Origin: JAXGYV01 sp040772045
Lineage (GTDB): Bacteria; Actinomycetota; Thermoleophilia; UBA2241
DNA: 64,000 nt
Direction of reading: 5' to 3'
Assembly: GCA_040772045.1 (NCBI GenBank)
Contig: JAXGYV010000009.1
Span: 35,078 to 99,077, forward strand
A model generated the notes under the pieces. That model worked only from the letters and a program-made list of their open reading frames with translations, was not told the origin of the DNA and ran no database searches. Shown in pieces: positions 22,496 to 30,473 of the stretch. Position 1 is the stretch's first letter. Each line of letters starts with the position of its first letter. Position numbers and translations under genes: made by a program.

Positions 22496-23953
22496 TCAGT
22501 ATCCCTCTAAGCCCTGCTTCAGGAGTCGATTAACAACCTGCGGGTTGGCGCGGCCTCCTGTGACCTTCATCACCCGACCGACGAAGAACCCCATGAGCTG
22601 CGACTTGCCATCGCGGTACTGCGCCACCTGCGCCGGATTCTCCGCGAGTACCCGTGCCACCAGCTCGTGGAGCTGATCCTCGTCCGAGATCTGGCCGAGG
22701 CCGTGTGCCCGAACCACCTCGGCCGGCTCGGCCTCCTCCTGGATCATGAGGCCGAACACCTCTTTCGCCACGCTCCCGGAGATCGTGCCCTCCACCACCA
22801 TCCGCACGAGGGCGGCCAGCCGTTCCGCGCTCACATACCCTTGGCCAGGGGTCAGTCCGGTCGTGTTGACCCACGCCAGGTACTCTCCCATCGTCCAGTT
22901 GGCGGCGAGCTTAGCGTCTACCCCGTATGCCGCCACGGCCTCGAAGAAGCTCGCCAGAGCCCCGGGGATGCCGAGCACGAAGGCATCGTAGCGGGAGAGT
23001 CCGTACTGCCGCATGAGGCGTTCCACTCGCTCACCCGGCAACTCCGGCAGGTCGACGCGCAACCGCTCGACCCAGGCCGGATCGATCTCGAGCGGGACGA
23101 GATCCGGCTCGGGGAAGTAGCGGTAATCGTGCGCCTCTTCCTTGGAACGCAGCGGGCTGGTGGTGCCGGTGACGGGATCGAAGTGCAGGGTCTCCTGTTC
23201 GATGCGACCGCCGCTCTCGAGCACACCGATCTGGCGCGGAATCTCGGACTCGAGCGCCTGCTGCAGGAAGCGGAAACTGTTCATATTCTTGAGCTCGGTC
23301 CGCACGCCAAGCTGGTCGCTCCCAGCCGGTCGCACGCTGATGTTCGCGTCCCAGCGGACCTGGCCCTCCTCCATGTTGCACTGGCTCACGCCCAGCTCTA
23401 CGACGGCGGCGCGCAGCTGCGTGAGCAGTTCTCGCGCCGCCGCGGGCGAGTGGATATCCGGCTCGGTAACGATCTCTACTAGCGGAGTACCGCCGCGGTT
23501 GAAATCGACGACCGAGTACTCGGACCCCGCGATGCGGCCGCTCTCTCCGGCGTGTACCAGCTTGGCCGCATCTTCCTCCATGTGCACGCGATTAATGCGA
23601 CAGCTGCAACGCTCGTCGCCCACCCAGTACTTGAACGTCCCCCCAACCGCCAGAGGCTCGTCGAACTGCGAGATCTGATAGGCCTTGGGTAAGTCGGGAT
23701 AGAAGTAGTTCTTGCGGTGGAACACCGAACGCGAATTGATGGTGCATCCCAACGCCAGCGCAATGCGGGTGGCGTACTCCACGGCCCGCTCATTGACCAC
23801 CGGCAGGGCGCCGGGATGAGCCAAACAGACCGGGCACGTGTGGGTGTTCGGAGGATCGCCAAACGACAGTGCACAGCCGCAGAACATCTTGGTCTGCGTG
23901 GCCAATTCCACGTGTACCTCGAGGCCGATGATCGGCTCCCACTCAGCCATCAC
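22496..23953 (-). CDS. gatB: Asp-tRNA(Asn)/Glu-tRNA(Gln) amidotransferase subunit B
   Basis: Subunit of the GatCAB complex that binds misacylated Glu-tRNA(Gln) or Asp-tRNA(Asn) and activates it with ATP. 485 residues, full length. IIGLEVHVEL start, zinc site in FCGCALSFGDPPNTHTCPVC, KNYFYPDLPKAYQISQ and VDFNRGGTPLVEIVTEPD. A GTG (23953) is directly followed by ATG (23950); either may be used. It overlaps the end of gatA by 11 bases. Presence of GatCAB implies that GlnRS and/or AsnRS is missing from the genome. Confidence 0.97.
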   Translation of the reverse strand: MMAEWEPIIGLEVHVELATQTKMFCGCALSFGDPPNTHTCPVCLAHPGALPVVNERAVEYATRIALALGCTINSRSVFHRKNYFYPDLPKAYQISQFDEPLAVGGTFKYWVGDERCSCRINRVHMEEDAAKLVHAGESGRIAGSEYSVVDFNRGGTPLVEIVTEPDIHSPAAARELLTQLRAAVVELGVSQCNMEEGQVRWDANISVRPAGSDQLGVRTELKNMNSFRFLQQALESEIPRQIGVLESGGRIEQETLHFDPVTGTTSPLRSKEEAHDYRYFPEPDLVPLEIDPAWVERLRVDLPELPGERVERLMRQYGLSRYDAFVLGIPGALASFFEAVAAYGVDAKLAANWTMGEYLAWVNTTGLTPGQGYVSAERLAALVRMVVEGTISGSVAKEVFGLMIQEEAEPAEVVRAHGLGQISDEDQLHELVARVLAENPAQVAQYRDGKSQLMGFFVGRVMKVTGGRANPQVVNRLLKQGLEGY

Positions 23954-25475
23954 AAACCCCCTCGTTCGCCGAAGAACAGGAACCTGCCGAGCCGCCCCGA
24001 GGCGTTGCTATCCGCGCGTCGCGGAACGAGGGTACCGCGTCGAAACCGATCGCCATCTCTAGCGCGAACGCCACGTCGAGCAGCCGGTTCTCCGAGAACG
24101 TCGGACCGATGAGCTGGAATCCGACCGGAAGGCCGTCGGACAATCCGCAGGGCAGGGAGAGCGCCGGCAGACCAGCCAGGTTGACGGGAATGGTGCACAC
24201 GTCGCTGAGGTACATCGCCAAGGGATCGGCGGTGCGCGATCCGATGGGGAAAGCAACGGTCGGCGAGGTGGGCGACACGAGCACGTCGAAGCGGGAGAAG
24301 GCCGCCAGGAAGTCTTCCTGTACAAGGCGGCGGACTCGCTGCGCCTGTCCGTAATACGCGTCGTAGTAGCCGGACGAGAGCGCGTAGGTACCGATCATGA
24401 TGCGCCGCTTGACCTCCGGGCCGAAGCCCTCTCCACGGGTACGCTCGTACATCTCGATTAGGTCTTCGGCCTTCTCGCTGCGATGGCCGTACCGCACGCC
24501 GTCGAAACGCGCGAGATTCGCGCTCGCCTCCGCCGGCGCGAGGATGTAGTAGGCGGGGAGCGCGTATTCGGTGTGCGGCAGCGAGGTCTCCTCGATGGCC
24601 CCCCCGAGCCCCTCGATGAGACGCAGTGTGGACTCGAAGCACGACCGCACGCCAGGGTCTACACCAGCGCCCAGATACTCCGCCGGGACTCCGACCCGCA
24701 GGCCGTCGAGGCGTTCGGCGGTGGGTAACTCGATGCCAGCCGGCAACTCCACGCTGGTAGCGTCACGGGGATCTTTCCCCGCGATGTGGCGAAGCAGCAG
24801 AGCACAGTCGCTGACGGATCGAGTGAGTGGCCCGATCTGATCCAAGGAACTGGCGAACGCGACGAGCCCGTAACGAGACACCACGCCGTACGTAGGCTTC
24901 ATGCCGACGATGCCGCAGAGGGCCGCCGGCTGACGAATAGATCCGCCGGTGTCCGAACCCAGCGCCCACAAGGCCTCGCCGGCGGCCACCGCGGCGGCGG
25001 AACCTCCGCTCGACCCCCCCGGGACCGTCGCCAGATCCCACGGGTTGTGCGTGACGTGCACGCTCGAATTCTCCGTGGAGGAGCCCATGGCGAACTCGTC
25101 CATATTCGTCTTGCCGAGCATCACTACGTGCTCGTCGAACAATCGGCGTACCGCCGTAGCGGTGTAGACCGGCACGTAGTTGCTCAGTATGCGCGAGGCA
25201 CACGTAGTGGCCACACCCTCGGTCACCATGTTGTCTTTGACGGCCGTGGGCAGACCGGCCAGTGCTCCGCGCACCGCCGTGGCCTCGCTGTCTATGCGGG
25301 CCGCGTAGCGAGCGGCATCGTCGGCACGCACCAGCACGTAGGCGCCCACACGCCCCTCGACAGCGCCGATCTGATCGAGGTAGACGCTCGTGAGCTCCGC
25401 CGCCGACACCTCACCGCCGGTCAGCAACCGCTTCGCCTGCACCGCGGTGAGGCGCAGGGGATCTAGACCGATCAT
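23943..25475 (-). CDS. gatA: Asp-tRNA(Asn)/Glu-tRNA(Gln) amidotransferase subunit A
   Basis: Glutaminase subunit of GatCAB, amidase-signature family, 510 residues. The catalytic Ser-cisSer-Lys triad region is present: PTAVKDNM (Lys) and PGGSSGGSAAAVAAGEALWALGSDTGGSIR (the glycine/serine-rich signature). It releases ammonia that is channelled to GatB. ATG 25475 overlaps the gatC stop (ATGA), so gatC-gatA-gatB are translationally coupled. No anomalies noted. Confidence 0.97.
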   Translation of the reverse strand: MIGLDPLRLTAVQAKRLLTGGEVSAAELTSVYLDQIGAVEGRVGAYVLVRADDAARYAARIDSEATAVRGALAGLPTAVKDNMVTEGVATTCASRILSNYVPVYTATAVRRLFDEHVVMLGKTNMDEFAMGSSTENSSVHVTHNPWDLATVPGGSSGGSAAAVAAGEALWALGSDTGGSIRQPAALCGIVGMKPTYGVVSRYGLVAFASSLDQIGPLTRSVSDCALLLRHIAGKDPRDATSVELPAGIELPTAERLDGLRVGVPAEYLGAGVDPGVRSCFESTLRLIEGLGGAIEETSLPHTEYALPAYYILAPAEASANLARFDGVRYGHRSEKAEDLIEMYERTRGEGFGPEVKRRIMIGTYALSSGYYDAYYGQAQRVRRLVQEDFLAAFSRFDVLVSPTSPTVAFPIGSRTADPLAMYLSDVCTIPVNLAGLPALSLPCGLSDGLPVGFQLIGPTFSENRLLDVAFALEMAIGFDAVPSFRDARIATPRGGSAGSCSSANEGVCDG

Positions 25476-25759
25476 CGCTGGCTCATCCTCGGCACTCGGA
25501 AGGACATATCGGTAACCGCGGGGGCGTTTCGCAGGGCTGCCTCCTGGTCTAAGCTCGGCAGCTCGCGGTCTTGGCGCATCACATTCACCACATCGAGCAC
25601 GTGCGCCAACGGGGTCACATGGGACAGATCCAGTTCCCCGATCTTGTCGACATGGGCGAGGATCTTGGCGAGCTCGTCCGTCATTCGCGCTAGCTCGTCC
25701 GGTTCGAGACGCAACCGAGCCAGTCCAGCAACGTAGCGAACATCGGCTTCTGTGATCAT
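25472..25759 (-). CDS. gatC: Asp-tRNA(Asn)/Glu-tRNA(Gln) amidotransferase subunit C
   Basis: A 95-residue helper subunit that wraps around GatA and GatB. ITEADVRYVAGLARLRLEPDEL, then VDKIGELDLSHVTPLAHVLDVVN, and RNAPAVTDMSFRVPRM at the end are the standard GatC blocks. The start is ATG 25759, with AGGAG 5 bases upstream; the frame extends further but without a ribosome site. It is the first gene of gatCAB. Confidence 0.95.
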   Translation of the reverse strand: MITEADVRYVAGLARLRLEPDELARMTDELAKILAHVDKIGELDLSHVTPLAHVLDVVNVMRQDRELPSLDQEAALRNAPAVTDMSFRVPRMSQR

Positions 25760-25843
25760 AGCGACTCCTGGCAAGACACGGCGATGCAGAGGTCGGTCGC
25801 CTCGCAACGGGCCTGCCATCTTAGCACGAACGAGGACGCGAAC

Positions 25844-25885
25844 GGCGAGGGGCTCCGCCAGACAGAGCCGGCGGAGCCCCTCGCC
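25844..25885 (-). terminator. Long GC hairpin downstream of cold-shock gene
   Basis: A perfect 16-bp inverted repeat (GGCGAGGGGCTCCGCC and its complement) with a 10-base loop, about 20 bases after the csp stop and before gatC. No T-run follows. It probably separates the csp and gat transcripts. Confidence 0.6.
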
Positions 25886-25905
25886 CTCACTCGGAAGACG
25901 CGTCC

Positions 25906-26127
25906 CTAGCCGAGTACCGTAACGCGGGACGCTTGCAGCCCCTTATCGGTCTGCGTGATGTCGAACTCGACCTGCTGGCCTTGGGCGAGCGTCCGAAAAC
26001 CTTCGCCGACGATCTCCTTATAGTGGACAAAGAGTTCGTCACCATCGTCGCGTGTAATGAAGCCCCAACCCTTTTCGCTACTGAACCACTTGACGGTTCC
26101 CGTAGATCTGCCGCCTTCCTGCTGCAA
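25906..26127 (-). CDS. Cold-shock domain protein (CspA family)
   Basis: Small single-stranded nucleic-acid-binding beta-barrel, an RNA chaperone, about 73 residues. RNP1 is KGWGFI within TGTVKWFSSEKGWGFITRDD, and RNP2 is ELFVHYKEI. I place the start at TTG 26127: GGAGGG lies 6 bases upstream, whereas the GTG at 26145 would put the ribosome site inside the coding region. A leader of about 80 bases with a GC hairpin precedes it, as is common for cold-shock genes. Stop is TAG. Confidence 0.88.
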   Translation of the reverse strand: MQQEGGRSTGTVKWFSSEKGWGFITRDDGDELFVHYKEIVGEGFRTLAQGQQVEFDITQTDKGLQASRVTVLG

Positions 26128-26210
26128 GACCAACCCTCCTGTCACCCCGAATCGCGGCCGTGGGCCGCAGCAGTGTCCCCCTGAGATGGCACCGCGTCTT
26201 TACGCGCGCG

Positions 26211-26239
26211 AGACTACATCACTCCTCCAAGGCTGTAAA
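26211..26239 (-). promoter_or_regulatory. Promoter of cold-shock gene
   Basis: Minus strand: TTTACA (26234-26239), 17-base spacer, TAGTCT (26211-26216). The transcript would begin near 26205, giving a leader of about 80 bases that includes the hairpin GCGGCC-CAC-GGCCGC. Confidence 0.5.
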
Positions 26240-26280
26240 CAACCCGGGCGACCGACGAATGGTCCTGAACTCCCGTTCAC

Positions 26281-26922
26281 TTAACTCCGCGCTGGCCGTA
26301 CTTCTCCCTGGAGCACAGGGACAATGGCTCTCTGCACGAGCTCCTCCACCAGGGCGAAGAGATCCTCTAGGTCTATATCATCGGGTGCCAGTGCTTTCTG
26401 GAGAGCCAGTCCGTCGCACACAGCGATCAGCAGCGAGGCATAGTTGCGCAGTTCCCGTTCACTCATGCCCTCGGGGGGCTCCCCGAAGCACTGGAGGTAC
26501 TGGTTTCTGTACCACTCGTACAACGTGGCCACACGGCCGCGCAAGTCGTCGTTGCCCAACACGTGCGGCAGCAGATGGAGGAGGTCGCAGAAGGCGGCCG
26601 TGTTCTGAGCGATGCGGCGATCGGCCTCCACACGGACGTGGATGCGCTCCGCCACGCTCTGCCCGGTCTCCACCTCACAAGACTTCTCGAAGTTCTCGTC
26701 GCTGGACAGCGCGTCGACCACCGCGGCGATCAGTCCGTCTTTGCTCCCGAAGTAGTAGCGCACCGCGTCCCGGTACTCTCCAGCCTCCGTAGCTACCGCA
26801 TCGACCGTGATGGCGTTGAAGCCGGCACGCGACAGAATCCGCCGCGCAGCGGCAACCAGTCGCTGTGCGGTAGGTGCCAGCGTCTCTGCGCTCTCTCCGA
26901 TCGCTCTCTCATTCCGTCGCAT
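26281..26922 (-). CDS. TetR/AcrR family transcriptional regulator
   Basis: About 213 residues with an N-terminal TetR helix-turn-helix (RLVAAARRILSRAGFNAITVDAVATEAGEYRDAVRYYFGSKDGLIAAVV, residues 20-70) and a helical ligand domain. Start ATG 26922 has AGAGGAG just upstream; the frame is open to 27006 but without a ribosome site. It is divergent from the putrescine aminotransferase gene across 135 bases, so local control of that gene is likely but inferred. The effector is unknown. Stop is TAA. Confidence 0.9.
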   Translation of the reverse strand: MRRNERAIGESAETLAPTAQRLVAAARRILSRAGFNAITVDAVATEAGEYRDAVRYYFGSKDGLIAAVVDALSSDENFEKSCEVETGQSVAERIHVRVEADRRIAQNTAAFCDLLHLLPHVLGNDDLRGRVATLYEWYRNQYLQCFGEPPEGMSERELRNYASLLIAVCDGLALQKALAPDDIDLEDLFALVEELVQRAIVPVLQGEVRPARS

Positions 26923-27057
26923 TCCGCTCCTCTCAGCTTTGGAGTCCGGCGCTATTGTGCACAGGTGAGCCAGATGATATCCTATATTGGCGACTCGGTC
27001 GGACATACGAACGATAATTCAAGCGGTCGCGTACCGTTCACGACAGGGGGGATCTGA
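26923..27057. promoter_or_regulatory. Divergent promoter/operator region, tetR and aminotransferase
   Basis: A -10-like GATAAT lies at 27013-27018 toward the aminotransferase, and a short inverted repeat CGGT-N5-ACCG (27024-27036) lies just downstream of it. GGGGGG ends about 6 bases before the aminotransferase ATG. The repeat is a candidate TetR operator, but short repeats of this kind occur by chance in GC-rich DNA. Confidence 0.3.
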
Positions 27058-28452
27058 ATGGACGAACAGCTTCGTCGCGAAGCTCTAGCTCATTCCCGTC
27101 ATGCGCTTAACTTGATCGAGCGCTCCGAGCTTTCCGCGGAGGAGCGCCAGCGGGTCACCGCTGACTGTGTACGCAACTTCAGCCAGTACGTAAATCCGGG
27201 CATTCTCGACTACCGCAAATCGGTATCCACAGACTACACGGCGGTGGAGTGGTCAGACAGCGGTTCGCATTTCACCGATATCCAAGGGCATCAGTTCATC
27301 GACTGCCTTGGCGGCTTCGGTATCTACATGCTCGGTCATCGGCACCCCACCGTGGTTCGCGCAGTGACCAAACAGCTCGAGCGTCAGGCTTTGCACTCTC
27401 AAGAGCTTCTGGATCCGCTCCGCGGTTACCTGAGCGAGCTCCTCGCCCTGGTCACTCCAGGCGACCTCCAATACTCCTTCTTGGTGAACTCCGGCACCGA
27501 GGCCACCGAGGCCTCACTCAAACTGGCGAAGCTGTACGCCTTCCGAAAGAAGCCTCATCACAACAAGGGCATCATCTCCACTACCAGAGCCTTCCACGGC
27601 AAGTCGCTCGGCAGCCTGAGCGTGAGCGGCAAGTCCGAATTCCGCGAACCATTCGAGCCGCTCGTCCCCGGAGCACGGTTCATTCCGTATGGCGACGCCG
27701 ACGCGCTGCACCACGAGCTGAAGATCTGCGACATGATCGGCTTCGACATCGCCGCCTTTATCGCCGAGCCCGTGCAAGGCGAGGCGGGTGCCATCGTCCC
27801 ACCAGACGACTACTTCCCCAAAGTGCGCGAGATCTGCGACAAGTGGGACATCCTCTTCATCTGCGACGAAGTACAGACCGGCATGGGTCGCACGGGAACA
27901 CTTTGGGGAATCGAACACTGGGGCGTCGCTCCGGACATCATGGGTATGGGCAAGGCCTTCGGCGGCGCGGTCATCCCCGCCGGCAACTGCATCGTCACGG
28001 AGCGTGTCTTCGAGACGATGTTCGAGAACCCCTACCTCCATACCACCACGTTCGGCGGCAACCCGATGGCCACCGCCGCCGCTCTTGGGGCCCTGCACGC
28101 GACGATCGAAGAGGACATCCCCGGGCAAGCCGCCGAGAAAGGCGCCTACCTCAAGACGAGGGTACAGGAACTAGCCGAAGAATACCCCGACCTCTACGAG
28201 GAAGTACGCGGTTTAGGCCTGCTCATCGGCATGCAGTTCAAAAGTCCAGAGATTGGCTACGCCGTCTCCAGCGGGCTGTTTGGCAGGCGCGTCCTGGTCG
28301 GCGGTACGTTGAACAACGCACAGACCTTCCGCCTCGAGCCGCCAGCGGTGATCACCTACGAAGAGCTCGACCAGGTTGTGAAGCGGCTCGCGGACACGCT
28401 CGTCGAGGTGCGTCGCAGCCTCAAGAACGGCGCGCGCGCCTCATCTCACTAG
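27058..28452 (+). CDS. Putrescine aminotransferase (PatA/YgjG-like)
   Basis: PLP-dependent class III aminotransferase, 464 residues, that moves an amino group from putrescine to a 2-oxoacid. It follows E. coli YgjG closely along its length: HALNLIE, VNPGFLEYRKSV-like VNPGILDYRKSV, FIDCLGGFGIYMLGHRHP, LHSQELLDPLR, DEVQTGMGRTG, and VLVGGTLNNAQTFRLEPP. The PLP lysine is in GMGKAFGG. An APC permease and an Lrp regulator lie nearby, perhaps for amine or amino acid uptake. The stop is TAG, followed at once by a strong terminator. Confidence 0.88.
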   Translation: MDEQLRREALAHSRHALNLIERSELSAEERQRVTADCVRNFSQYVNPGILDYRKSVSTDYTAVEWSDSGSHFTDIQGHQFIDCLGGFGIYMLGHRHPTVVRAVTKQLERQALHSQELLDPLRGYLSELLALVTPGDLQYSFLVNSGTEATEASLKLAKLYAFRKKPHHNKGIISTTRAFHGKSLGSLSVSGKSEFREPFEPLVPGARFIPYGDADALHHELKICDMIGFDIAAFIAEPVQGEAGAIVPPDDYFPKVREICDKWDILFICDEVQTGMGRTGTLWGIEHWGVAPDIMGMGKAFGGAVIPAGNCIVTERVFETMFENPYLHTTTFGGNPMATAAALGALHATIEEDIPGQAAEKGAYLKTRVQELAEEYPDLYEEVRGLGLLIGMQFKSPEIGYAVSSGLFGRRVLVGGTLNNAQTFRLEPPAVITYEELDQVVKRLADTLVEVRRSLKNGARASSH

Positions 28453-28470
28453 CGAGCGCGCGCGATCCCG

Positions 28471-28518
28471 AAAGGAGAGCGGGACCGCCACGGCCGTGGC
28501 GGCCCCGCTCTCCTTTTT
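28471..28518. terminator. Bidirectional rho-independent terminator
   Basis: An inverted repeat of 13 bp plus 9 bp with a single mismatch, flanked by AAA on the left and TTTTT on the right. It lies between two convergent genes (aminotransferase and the nucleotidyltransferase-like gene) and can serve both. Confidence 0.85.
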
Positions 28519-28551
28519 CCGCAAGCCTCCGCGCGCGCAGAGGCCGGAAGC

Positions 28552-29370
28552 TCACCAGTCCGAGAACCCCTCGTTGTACCAGATCTTGCTCGTACCTTTC
28601 TTGGCACGCTTCTCCCACCCTTTGGTCTTCGGCTCTGCCTCGACGCGGGCGATGAGCGTGTCAACCTGACCCTTGACGTACGCCCGCTGTTCTTCAGTAA
28701 AGGCCGGCACCGCATCTACGTGTGCCTTCACCTTCGGCAGGTTGAGCTGCGTGGCCGTATACCAGAAGCCCCAGTCGTCGGCGAAGCGTTTGGCGATATA
28801 GGCCATGTTGATCTTCTTGGCATCGTCTTCGCCCAGCTCGGCGACGGTGAGCAGGAACTCGACGTCCTTCAGATCCTTGTCGTTGATCTCCACGATCTGG
28901 AGTTTCTGCAGCATGATGTCTGCCAGCGAAACCGAGTAGTCGTCCAGCTCTAGGCGACCTTGGTAGTCGACTTCATGGCAGTAGTTCAGCTTATCGATGA
29001 AGATGTCGATCATCGGGACCGCGCCGCCGTAGTAGATCTGGCGAGTCTTGCCGGTGGTGGCCATGGTCTGGACGTCGCATTCGTAGCCACACGACTCAAA
29101 GAGATCCTTGTACTGTTTGCGCTGCTTACCGTACCCAGCGTAGTCGATATCCGTGAAGTAGCGCTCCCCAAGGCGCTCGAGCTTCGCGTACAGCGCGATG
29201 TTATCCGAGAAGTAGTAGTGCAGCGCCAGCGGCCCCATCACCCGCAGGACTACGCCGCGCCGGCGAGCCATGTCGACGATGCGCTTCCCCTCCGAGAGAA
29301 AGACCTCGGGCTTCGGATACTGGTCAATGGGGATGTCTTTGGGCAGAATGAATGGTTTCCTTGGGGCCAT
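28552..29370 (-). CDS. Nucleotidyltransferase-fold protein, unknown function
   Basis: 272 residues. I recognise features of the minimal nucleotidyltransferase fold: VMGPLALHYY in the position of the GG/GS loop, TDIDYAG with the paired acidic residues, MIDIFIDK with a third acidic position, and a helical part with LADIMLQKLQIVEINDKDLKDV as in AbiEii-like and related proteins. The C-terminus is basic and aromatic (GTSKIWYNEGFSDW). No precise family or substrate is known to me. It is 70 bases downstream of a metallophosphoesterase gene on the same strand, with AAGGGGGAAG before its ATG. The pair may act together on a nucleotide-modified substrate; that is speculation. Confidence 0.6.
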   Translation of the reverse strand: MAPRKPFILPKDIPIDQYPKPEVFLSEGKRIVDMARRRGVVLRVMGPLALHYYFSDNIALYAKLERLGERYFTDIDYAGYGKQRKQYKDLFESCGYECDVQTMATTGKTRQIYYGGAVPMIDIFIDKLNYCHEVDYQGRLELDDYSVSLADIMLQKLQIVEINDKDLKDVEFLLTVAELGEDDAKKINMAYIAKRFADDWGFWYTATQLNLPKVKAHVDAVPAFTEEQRAYVKGQVDTLIARVEAEPKTKGWEKRAKKGTSKIWYNEGFSDW

Positions 29371-29440
29371 CTGATGCTTCCCCCTTCTCCCAATCGGTCA
29401 TGGTCGAGCAGAACGTACTCCAGAGCGTATCAGCAAGCGA

Positions 29441-30373
29441 TCACCCCGAAGTAAAGACGTAGTCCTTTATCTTCTTCTTGTCCAGCATGATGAGGACTCC
29501 CTTGAGGATGCCCTCGGAGTACTCGCTGCCCGGATTGATCAGGAGCGTGCGACCCGCCTTCTGAGCTCCCCGGCTCTCGTGGATATGGCCGTGCAGACCA
29601 AGCAGCGGCTGGTACTTCTCGACCACCTTCTTGGCCCCAACGCTGCCCGCGTGGATCTTCTCTTCCGCGGCCATGGTGAGGTTCTCGTCCAGCTTAGGAC
29701 ACAGGTCGAGCGAGTAGCCATGCGGCGGCACGTGGAAGTTGTAAATGGCTGTCTCGTGATTCTTCACCAGCCCGCAGAGGCCCTCGAGCTTGGCCTCTAG
29801 CTCTGCCTCGCTGACCTCGCGGGGCGTGTCCCACGGGGTTGGGTTGCTCCACGAGCACGTGATCATCTCATGCTTATCGATCTCTACCACACGCATGTCA
29901 CAGGGTTTGATCAGCGTGGCCGCATCGATCATGTCGTCGATCACAAACCAGTCGTCGTTCCCCGGCGCCATGTACATCTGGAAGGGCTTGCCCGCCAGAC
30001 GCTCGTCGGCCAGATCCAGCCACTCCTGCACCCGTTTCAGCACGAGCTCCTTGAAGAGCGCGTCGATTCTGGCAGGGTCGCTCCGCATAGCCTCGAATTC
30101 GTCGCGCGTCTGATGCACCCAGTAGTAGCCGGCGTTCTCGATCGTCTTCTTGATCTTGCCCAGCTCATCCTCGGTGTCGATGGCAACGTGCTGGCCCATA
30201 AGGGTGCACTCCCACGAGCTGCTCGTCTTCTCCACTAGCGGCACCAGCACCTTGCCGGTGAGGTCGCCGAGAAGCACCGCTACATCCACGCCGTAGATCG
30301 GCAGGGCGTTCAGGAACTTCCGGAAGCAGACGTTCGACCCGTGGATGTCAGTGACGAAGAACAGCTTGATCAT
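29441..30373 (-). CDS. Metallophosphoesterase family protein
   Basis: A 310-residue calcineurin-like phosphoesterase. Metal-binding motifs in order: TDIHG (D-x-H), LLGDLTG (GD), APGNDDW (GND), YNFHVPPHGY and LHGHIHES (GHxH). A long helical insert (residues 60-130) separates the second and third motifs. GGAG lies 7 bases before the ATG. The substrate is unknown. It is upstream of the nucleotidyltransferase-fold gene and downstream of the permease terminator. Confidence 0.85.
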   Translation of the reverse strand: MIKLFFVTDIHGSNVCFRKFLNALPIYGVDVAVLLGDLTGKVLVPLVEKTSSSWECTLMGQHVAIDTEDELGKIKKTIENAGYYWVHQTRDEFEAMRSDPARIDALFKELVLKRVQEWLDLADERLAGKPFQMYMAPGNDDWFVIDDMIDAATLIKPCDMRVVEIDKHEMITCSWSNPTPWDTPREVSEAELEAKLEGLCGLVKNHETAIYNFHVPPHGYSLDLCPKLDENLTMAAEEKIHAGSVGAKKVVEKYQPLLGLHGHIHESRGAQKAGRTLLINPGSEYSEGILKGVLIMLDKKKIKDYVFTSG

Positions 30374-30408
30374 GCAACCACTCCAATCAGTAGATAGCGG
30401 TCGGAAAG

Positions 30409-30447
30409 GATAGGGCGCCGCGCCCCGCGGGGGCGCGGCGCCCTATC
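30409..30447 (-). terminator. Long GC hairpin downstream of APC permease gene
   Basis: A perfect 18-bp inverted repeat (GATAGGGCGCCGCGCCCC and complement) with a 3-base loop, 27 bases after the permease stop. On the minus strand it is followed by CTTTCC, so only a weak T-run. Confidence 0.7.
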
Positions 30448-30473
30448 GCATACCGGCGTGCTGTTCCGCTCGA

